From positions 186,001 through 250,000 of the forward strand of contig NZ_CP007597.1 of assembly GCF_000661955.1 (NCBI RefSeq): a stretch of DNA of 64,000 bases, given 5' to 3'. Numbering within the stretch: position 1 is the first letter of the stretch; the number at the start of each line of letters is the position of its first letter. Source of the stretch: Stenotrophomonas rhizophila. Lineage in GTDB: Bacteria; Pseudomonadota; Gammaproteobacteria; Xanthomonadales; Xanthomonadaceae. Shown here in pieces: positions 58,942 through 64,000 of the stretch. The notes under the pieces are model-generated. The model did no database searches. It saw nothing but the letters and a program-made list of their open reading frames with translations, and had not been told where the DNA came from. The position numbers and the translations under genes are program-made.

Positions 58942-58997
58942 TTTCAAAAATGGTGAAAAACCCCCAATACCGTAGGCGGCCGTTTCATATATGAAAC
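58942..58997. promoter_or_regulatory. Two TTTCA/TGAAA palindromes between the PACE and LysR genes
   Basis: A perfect 16-base palindrome, GTTTCATATATGAAAC (58982-58997), spans the LysR ATG at 58991. A related TTTCA-N7-TGAAA lies at 58942-58958. They fit LysR-type operator logic: autoregulation at the start codon plus a site toward the divergent efflux gene. Binding by the adjacent LysR protein is inference. Confidence 0.6.
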
Positions 58998-59887
58998 ACT
59001 TTCCGTGGGACAACCTGATGGTGCTGCTGGCGGTGGTGCGCGGCGGCACCCTGCGCGAAGCCGCCAAGGCCGCGCGGATGAGCACGGCCACGCTGTCGCG
59101 CCGGCTGGATGCGCTGGAAGAGCGCCTGGGCGGCAAGGTGGTGGAGCGCACGTCCACCGGCTGCATTCCCACCGAGCTGGGGCAACGGGTGTTCGCGTTG
59201 GCCGAGCAGATGGAAGAGGCCGCCGACGAGATCGCCCGCGAGGCCGATACGCCCAAGGAGCTGGTGGGCACGGTGCGGATCAACGCCGACGAATGGGCCA
59301 GCTTCCTGCTGATCACCCTGCTGCCCGGGCTGAACCGCCTGCACCCCGGCCTGGGCGTGGAGGTGCTTACCTCGCGCGAGCCCTACAACCTGGCCCGCCG
59401 CGAGGCCGACGCGCTGCTGCGCTACGGCCCGCCCGACACCACCGACCTGCGCGGCGACCGCGTGGGGCGGGTGGAGTACGCGCTGTACGCCAACCAGGCC
59501 TACGCCGCGCGGCGGCAGGCGGCTATCGCCAACCAGGCGTGGCATGAACTGGAATTTGTGGGGCTGGACGAACCGCGCGTGGAGTTCGAGGTGGAACGCT
59601 GGCTGCGCACCTTGCCCGGCGCCAACCGCCCGTGGCTGCGCTGCAACTACTCGGTGGGCGTGCTGGACGGCGTGACCGCCGGCGGCGGGCTGGGCGTGAT
59701 TGAACGCACGGTGGCCGAACACGTGGGCGGGCTGGTGCGCGTGCGCGATGCACCGGCGCTCACCCAGGACGTGTGGCTGTGGACGCATCGCTCGCTGTAT
59801 GAAACGCCGCGCTTCCAGGCCGTGCGCGATTTCCTCAAGCACGCCTGGCTCAACGCGGTGGCCGAACGCGCGCCGCCGTCGGCGTAG
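58991..59887 (+). CDS. LysR-family transcriptional regulator
   Basis: The 298-residue regulator has the N-terminal helix-turn-helix (NLMVLLAVVRGGTLREAAKAARMSTATLSRRLDALEERLGGKVVER). A LysR substrate-binding domain follows, with VRINADEWASFLLITLLPGL, GVEVLTSREPYNLARREADALLRYG and a C-terminal GVIERTVAEHVGG. It is divergent from the PACE efflux gene. Palindromes overlapping and preceding its start codon suggest autorepression and inducer-dependent activation of efflux. Confidence 0.92.
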   Translation: MKHFPWDNLMVLLAVVRGGTLREAAKAARMSTATLSRRLDALEERLGGKVVERTSTGCIPTELGQRVFALAEQMEEAADEIAREADTPKELVGTVRINADEWASFLLITLLPGLNRLHPGLGVEVLTSREPYNLARREADALLRYGPPDTTDLRGDRVGRVEYALYANQAYAARRQAAIANQAWHELEFVGLDEPRVEFEVERWLRTLPGANRPWLRCNYSVGVLDGVTAGGGLGVIERTVAEHVGGLVRVRDAPALTQDVWLWTHRSLYETPRFQAVRDFLKHAWLNAVAERAPPSA

Positions 59888-59902
59888 GCGTGCAGGCGGG
59901 GG

Positions 59903-60394
59903 CTACGCCGCGCTGATCAGGAAGAAATGGAAGTCCGAGTCGTCGGGCGGCGCCGGCGTCTCGATGGTCAGGCCCATCTTCGGCAGGTTCCTGCGCCAGA
60001 ACGCATGGGCCACCGTGTCGTTGCGGAACGTGGCCAGCAACCAGCGGCCACTGCCCGGCAGCACCAGGCGCGCAACCACCTCGCGTGCGATGCCCTTGCC
60101 GCGGTGCGTGGGCAGCACGAACAGGTCGGCCAGCTCGGGAATACGCTGGCCCTCGTGCTCCACCTCGTCCACCAGCACGAACCCGCACAGCACGCCGTCC
60201 AGCCACAGCAGCTGCGCCCAGGTGGGCGTCTCGCGCAGGTTGGCTTCCACATCGGCGCGGGCGCAATCGTAGGTGCCGTCGGGGGCGATCTGCTCGCCGC
60301 TCCATGCCGACGCTTCGAAGTAATACAGCTGCAGCAGGCGGTGCAGCACGTCGGTGTCGGCAACCGAGGCGGCGCTGAGCGTGAGTCCTCGCAT
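59903..60394 (-). CDS. GNAT-family N-acetyltransferase
   Basis: The 163-residue protein shows the GNAT acetyl-CoA motif A (ELADLFVLPTHRGKGIAREVVARL, with the RxxGxA-type loop). A preceding strand-turn (LWLDGVLCGFVLVDEVEH) and the terminal FRNDTVAHAFWRRNLPKMGL also fit. The substrate cannot be read from sequence. The ATG at 60394 has GGAAAGGAATG upstream. It ends 15 bases from the convergent LysR gene. Confidence 0.88.
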   Translation of the reverse strand: MRGLTLSAASVADTDVLHRLLQLYYFEASAWSGEQIAPDGTYDCARADVEANLRETPTWAQLLWLDGVLCGFVLVDEVEHEGQRIPELADLFVLPTHRGKGIAREVVARLVLPGSGRWLLATFRNDTVAHAFWRRNLPKMGLTIETPAPPDDSDFHFFLISAA

Positions 60395-60700
60395 GGGGCA
60401 TTCCTTTCCGGGCGGGGCGAGGGTGGCGGCCATCATAGGCGGCTGCCTCGCTGCTGCACAGGTAGCCCATTCACGCAGCTGAGCAGGCACGGCGGGCGGA
60501 GTGGTATGTGGCCATTCCGCACCGCCATATGCACGGCCATTCCCCCGCAAACGCAGCCATTGCAGGCACTACGCGGCATGGGCGCGCGCGGGTGCGGCTG
60601 GCTTGACGATTTTCTGAGGTTTCTCCCACGCGTCCTTAACCCGGCGCTGCACAGCATTGCCCCACCCCGGCATTCCGCCGGTGGGCTCCGGAGACCTTCC
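60395..60700. other. Intergenic region before the Gln-rich microprotein
   Basis: The 306 bases hold a direct repeat GGCCATTCC (60510-60518 and 60535-60543, 25 bases apart). A hairpin CCCACC...GGTGGG (60661-60685) lies directly before the ribosome site of the next small gene. A TTGAC hexamer is at 60603. No longer gene is visible. The hairpin may influence translation of the microprotein. Confidence 0.4.
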
Positions 60701-60817
60701 ATGACCCAGCAGCGCAAGCAGGATTCCCAGAATCAACGCGACCAGCAGCAACAGCAGCAGGAAGAGCAGCAGCGCAACCAGAACCAGCAGCAGGGGTGGC
60801 AGGACGAGGAAGAGTGA
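60701..60817 (+). CDS. Gln-rich acidic microprotein, 38 residues
   Basis: The frame starts MTQQRKQDSQ, continues with a Gln-run core (about half of all residues are Gln) and ends WQDEEE. GGAG lies 8 bases upstream of the ATG, and a strong terminator hairpin follows 26 bases after the stop, so a short dedicated transcript is plausible. Such a composition suggests an unstructured protein. Coding is supported by context, not by homology. Confidence 0.55.
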   Translation: MTQQRKQDSQNQRDQQQQQQEEQQRNQNQQQGWQDEEE

Positions 60818-60842
60818 CGGCCACCGGCACGGCCGCCCCCGG

Positions 60843-60875
60843 AAGCCCCGCGTGATGCGGGGCTTCTTCGTTTGC
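60843..60875 (+). terminator. Rho-independent-like terminator after the microprotein
   Basis: AAGCCCCGC-GTGAT-GCGGGGCTT forms a 9-bp GC-rich stem with a 5-base loop, followed by CTTCGTTTG, a modest T-rich tail. It separates the microprotein gene from the TPM-domain gene at 60930. Confidence 0.75.
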
Positions 60876-60929
60876 GCCGGCCTGCGGCGCATCGCGTAGC
60901 ATGCGGGCATCAAGCAACCGGACGCTGTG

Positions 60930-62246
60930 ATGCACGCCAGGACGACGCAACTGTGGCAGTGGGTGATGGTGCTGTGCCTGCTGCCGGTACTGGCGCTGGC
61001 CGCGCCCACCCCCACCCCCATCCCCGACCTGCACGACCCGGTGGTGGACACCGTGCAGGTGCTGTCGGCCGATGAAGCCCAGCAACTTCGCACCCAGGCG
61101 CTGGAGCTGCAGGCACGGCGCGGTGCGCAGCTGCAGGTGCTGGTGGTCGACAGCGCCGGTGACGAGGGCATCGAAGCCTATTCGCAGCGTGTGTTCGACC
61201 AGTGGCAGATCGGCCGCAAGGGCGTGGACGATGGCGTGTTGCTGCTGCTGGCAATGGGCGACCGCCGCGTGCGCATCCAGACCGGTTACGGGCTGGAAGG
61301 GGCGATCCCCGATGCGTATGCGCAGCGCATCATCGACCAGGCCATCCTTCCGCGCCTGCGCGAGGGCAAACCCGGCCAAGGCATCCTCGATGGCAGCGCG
61401 CTGCTGGTGGGCCTGATCGACGGCGAAGCGCTGCCGCTGCCTGCCGAGACCGACAACGTGGTGCGCCTGCCACAGGACTGGCGCCGTGGCGACAGCATCG
61501 TGGCGCTGGCACTGCTGGCCGGGGCGCTGGTGGGTGCGTGGGCCCGGCGGGCGGGGCAGCGTGGCGTGCCCAGCCGCTGGTGGCGCGTTCCGTCGCTGAT
61601 GGTTGCGGTGGTGTGCGTGGGCGCGCTGGCCTGCGCGTTGATCACCCCCGGTGCAACCGCCGCCCTGGCGATCGCCATGGGCATGCTGGTGCCGGTGGCC
61701 ATGGTGCTGGGCTGGCTGTGGGTAGACAGCCGCCGGGCGCGCTGGGTGCTGTCGTTCCTGCTGGTGGCCGCGGTGGCGGCCAGCGTGGCCAGTGTGGCGA
61801 TGGGCCGGCCGGTTCCCAGCCTGGCGCTGCACTTGCTGCTGGTGTTCGTGCTGTCCATTGCGGTGGGCCTGGCTACCTTGTGGGTGGCTGCGCTACGCAC
61901 CAGCTGGCGCACCGGCAAGCTGGGGTTCTTCGTGCGGCTGGTGTTCCTGTGCGGGGTGTCGGCGGTGTACGCGTGGCTGGTCCACCGCACCTATGCGAAG
62001 TTCGGCGATGACGCGGGCTTGGTGATGGTGATCGCCGGTGGCTTCTTCCTCTACATCACCTGGACCATGGTGATGGGCTTCCACCAGCCCCCGCAGCCGG
62101 GCAGCCGGGGCAAGGGCGGGCGGCGCACACGGCGCAGCGACCGCGATTCGAGCAGCAGCTCGTCCAGCAGTTCGTCCAGCTCGTCCAGCAGCTGGTCCGG
62201 CGGTGGTGGGCGCAGTGGCGGCGGGGGTGCCTCGGGTAGCTGGTAG
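60930..62246 (+). CDS. TPM-domain (YgcG-type) membrane protein with Ser/Gly tail
   Basis: The 438-residue protein has a signal peptide (LCLLPVLALAAP). A TPM domain follows at ~35-165 (VDTVQVLSADEAQQLRTQALELQARRGAQLQVLVVDS, GRKGVDDGVLLLLAMGDRRVRIQTGYGLEGAIPDAYAQRII). Then come several membrane segments (~190-380), and a tail made of a run of ~15 Ser and Gly-rich SGGGGRSGGGG. TPM proteins act in photosystem repair in plants and are of unknown role in bacteria. The low-complexity tail is typical of the family. GTG 60927 is an alternative start. Confidence 0.87.
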   Translation: MHARTTQLWQWVMVLCLLPVLALAAPTPTPIPDLHDPVVDTVQVLSADEAQQLRTQALELQARRGAQLQVLVVDSAGDEGIEAYSQRVFDQWQIGRKGVDDGVLLLLAMGDRRVRIQTGYGLEGAIPDAYAQRIIDQAILPRLREGKPGQGILDGSALLVGLIDGEALPLPAETDNVVRLPQDWRRGDSIVALALLAGALVGAWARRAGQRGVPSRWWRVPSLMVAVVCVGALACALITPGATAALAIAMGMLVPVAMVLGWLWVDSRRARWVLSFLLVAAVAASVASVAMGRPVPSLALHLLLVFVLSIAVGLATLWVAALRTSWRTGKLGFFVRLVFLCGVSAVYAWLVHRTYAKFGDDAGLVMVIAGGFFLYITWTMVMGFHQPPQPGSRGKGGRRTRRSDRDSSSSSSSSSSSSSSSWSGGGGRSGGGGASGSW

Positions 62247-62254
62247 CGCCGGAG

Positions 62255-62935
62255 TTATGCCGACTGCACGCGCCAGTCCAGTGCGGCGTCTTCCAGCACG
62301 GCGTTTGCGGTCACGCCGCTCAGCCGCACCTGCAGGCCCTGCGCATTGGGCAGCCAACGTTGCTCGGGGAACCAGCGGCGGGTGGCGTCCACCACGATGA
62401 GCAGGCCTTCGTCATCACCCATCGGCGCGAAGTAGGGCGTGGGCGTGGACAGCGGCACCAGACCGAATGTGCTTTCAATCTCGGCCTGCAGCGCGGCGAC
62501 GGCGTTGGTCGGTACGCCCACTTCGCTGATGCAGGTCATCTCGCTGCCGTGGAACGCGCCGGTGCGCTCCGACGCGGGCAGGCGACGGCGGGCGATGAGT
62601 TCGAGGATGAGCTCATCGGGGCCGGTGAAGTAGATCGATTCAGAATCCCACCGGCCTTCGAAGGTGAAATGCTCCTGGCCTTCGGCGTTGCGTTGGCGCG
62701 TGGCGCGCGCGTCCAGCCAGGCAGTGGCGGCGGCGAAGCGGTTGTGCGGCACGTTGAAGGCGAGGTGGACACCGCCCACGGGGAGGGTGCCTGCGGGGAT
62801 GAGGTGGATCTGGCTCCAGCCGAGCGTGACCGTTGCGTCATGCACGGGAAGCTGCAGCACGTCGGCGAAATAGGCGGCCGTGGCGGCAACGTCGGCAGTG
62901 GGGAGCGTGAGCTGTTCAATGCGCATGCCTGCCAT
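62255..62935 (-). CDS. VOC-family (glyoxalase-like) protein
   Basis: The 226-residue protein carries two vicinal-oxygen-chelate beta-alpha-beta-beta-beta repeats: MRIEQLTLPTADVAATAAYFADVLQLPV, GGVHLAFNVP and FTGPDELILELI in the first, and ISEVGVPTNAVAALQAEIE to GLLIVVDATRRW in the second. The metal-ligand pattern resembles dioxygenase/glyoxalase homologues, but no specific reaction can be assigned. Start at 62935 or 62926. The TPM gene ends 9 bases away on the opposite strand. Confidence 0.87.
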   Translation of the reverse strand: MAGMRIEQLTLPTADVAATAAYFADVLQLPVHDATVTLGWSQIHLIPAGTLPVGGVHLAFNVPHNRFAAATAWLDARATRQRNAEGQEHFTFEGRWDSESIYFTGPDELILELIARRRLPASERTGAFHGSEMTCISEVGVPTNAVAALQAEIESTFGLVPLSTPTPYFAPMGDDEGLLIVVDATRRWFPEQRWLPNAQGLQVRLSGVTANAVLEDAALDWRVQSA

Positions 62936-63272
62936 GGTGCGACGGTGCGGGGCAGGCGTCCAGTGGTTACGTGGATGCGGGGATTTGCAGCTGTGCGGCC
63001 ATGTGTTTACAAACATCCCGTCGCTAATGGGAGAGAAATCCGCACGCTTGCAAGGATTTTTTCGGGCCGGTCGGTTCCGGCCTGGAAGGATCGCGGGTGC
63101 CGCCAATGACGGCCATCTCCCGTGCCGCAGCCACTTCCCCATCCAACCGCTCCCGCACCACCCACTGTCCAAGAGGGTGGCTCGGGGGCGCCATAGTCGC
63201 TATCGGCCGATGCTGCGCGTACGGGTAGGCGCATCCTGCGCTACGGAGATGGCACTACGCCCACCCTCCGCC
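62936..63272. other. Intergenic region with a REP-like hairpin
   Basis: No gene is visible in these 337 bases. GTAG-GCGCA-TCC-TGCG-CTAC (63225-63244) is a short GTAG-headed palindrome near the end of the aldo/keto reductase gene. The remainder contains the divergent upstream region of the VOC gene, with no clear promoter that I can assign. Confidence 0.5.
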
Positions 63273-64000
63273 TTACCCCGCCTGCGGCAGCGGCGCATCC
63301 ACCGCCACCAACCCACGCGTGCGCAGCGCCTGCCAGAACGCCGCCGGAATCTCCGCATCCACCAGCGCCAGGTTCTCTGCGATGCGGCTCGGCTGGCTGG
63401 CGCCGGGAATCACCGCCGCCACGGCCGGATGCGCCAGCGAGAACTGCAGGGCGGCGGCGCGGATGTCCACGTTGAACTCGGCGCACACCGCACGCAGGGC
63501 GTCCACGCGGGCCAGGATCTCGGGCTTGGCCTGCTGGTATTCGTAGTGCGTGCCGCCGGCCAGGATGCCGGAGTTGTACGGGCCACCCACCACGATGCCC
63601 AGGCCACGCGCGGTGCTGGCCGGCATCAGGGCGCGCAGCGCGTCGGTGTGGTCCAGCAGGGTGTAGCGGCCGGCGATAAGGAAGCCGTCCGGATCGGCCT
63701 GCTGCAACGCCATTTCGCACGGTTCCACGCGGTTGACGCCCAGCCCCCAGGCGCTGATGACGCCTTCCTCGCGCAGCCGGGTCAGGGCCTTGGCGGCACC
63801 GTTCATGGCGATGTCGAACACGTCGCGCCAGCCTTCGCCGTGGAAGTCGCGGGCGGGGTCGTGAATCCACACGATATCCAGGCGGTCGGTCTTCAGGCGC
63901 GCCAGGCTGGCCTCAATGGCGCGCAGCGTGCCGTCGGCGGTGTAGTCGTAGACGATCTTGTTGGGCAGGCCGTGCTCGAACAGGCCGCCCTTCTCGCCCA
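63273..64000 (-). CDS. Aldo/keto reductase, C-terminal part (runs off the right edge)
   Basis: The visible 241 residues hold the AKR (alpha/beta)8-barrel C-terminal two thirds: RLKTDRLDIVWIHDP (the H-x-P-like segment at strand 4), GVISAWGLGVNRVEP, LIAGRYTLLDHT, GIVVGGPYNSG and the cofactor-phosphate motif AVIPGASQPSRIAENLA. The lack of a Lys/Arg-rich subgroup motif and the sequence around GGPYNSGIL suggest the D-threo-aldose/L-fucose dehydrogenase branch. The catalytic Tyr/Lys region begins outside the window. Confidence 0.9.
   Translation of the reverse strand, partial: GEKGGLFEHGLPNKIVYDYTADGTLRAIEASLARLKTDRLDIVWIHDPARDFHGEGWRDVFDIAMNGAAKALTRLREEGVISAWGLGVNRVEPCEMALQQADPDGFLIAGRYTLLDHTDALRALMPASTARGLGIVVGGPYNSGILAGGTHYEYQQAKPEILARVDALRAVCAEFNVDIRAAALQFSLAHPAVAAVIPGASQPSRIAENLALVDAEIPAAFWQALRTRGLVAVDAPLPQAG

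Overview
The window is about 66% GC and looks like the chromosome of a Stenotrophomonas species (Xanthomonadaceae). The reasons are the head-to-head bioB and comF neighbourhood, many TonB-linked surface genes, and many short palindromes preceded or followed by GTAG/CTAC that resemble the REP (SMAG-type) elements of Stenotrophomonas. The genus is an inference; no 16S or other marker is present.

Layout. Positions 1-5400 hold housekeeping and small accessory genes: bioB (partial), a CbrC-family protein, comF, a SMI1/KNR4-like protein, an HdeD-like membrane protein, a lipoprotein and a ChaN-like protein whose C-terminus is made of REP sequence. Positions 5388-20865 form a two-armed amino-sugar locus. 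The minus arm (agaS, ROK kinase, AgaZ/KbaZ-like, DeoR regulator, nagA-type deacetylase, MFS sugar porter) catabolises an N-acetylhexosamine. The plus arm encodes an exported GH31 enzyme with carbohydrate-binding modules, a TonB-dependent receptor and a Tat-exported GH109-type protein. AgaS plus GH109 point to N-acetylgalactosamine released from alpha-GalNAc glycans such as mucin or blood-group A type. CTTTCG repeats in the divergent control region are candidate operators for the DeoR protein.

Positions 21061-45411 look like one large surface system. Small exported proteins with TonB-C-like and STN domains sit beside an ECF sigma factor and FecR-type regulator. These are followed by a 4540-residue filamentous-haemagglutinin-like exoprotein, its FhaC/ShlB-type outer-membrane transporter, an unusual DUF2341/LamG-like protein fused to an ExbB proton channel, ExbD, a TonB-like protein, a porin and a SapC-family protein. 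The order suggests a cell-surface-signalling-controlled two-partner secretion system with its own TonB energiser.

Positions 45412-49820 hold two small hypothetical genes, tRNA-Arg(CCG), ubiA, an AtoE-type short-chain fatty acid transporter and an 81-bp tandem REP array. Positions 49806-55392 encode a type I restriction-modification-like S-M-R operon in which both the M-like and the R-like proteins are full-length but have lost canonical catalytic motifs. It is flanked by a lower-GC patch (55400-58400) with a stand-alone HSDR_N-like nuclease-fold protein and two unknown proteins. The right end (58378-64000) returns to ordinary genes: PACE efflux protein, LysR regulator, GNAT acetyltransferase, a Gln-rich microprotein, a TPM-domain membrane protein, a VOC protein and a partial aldo/keto reductase.

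All calls rest on reading the sequence; no database search was run. Domain assignments marked as likely come from recalled family motifs.
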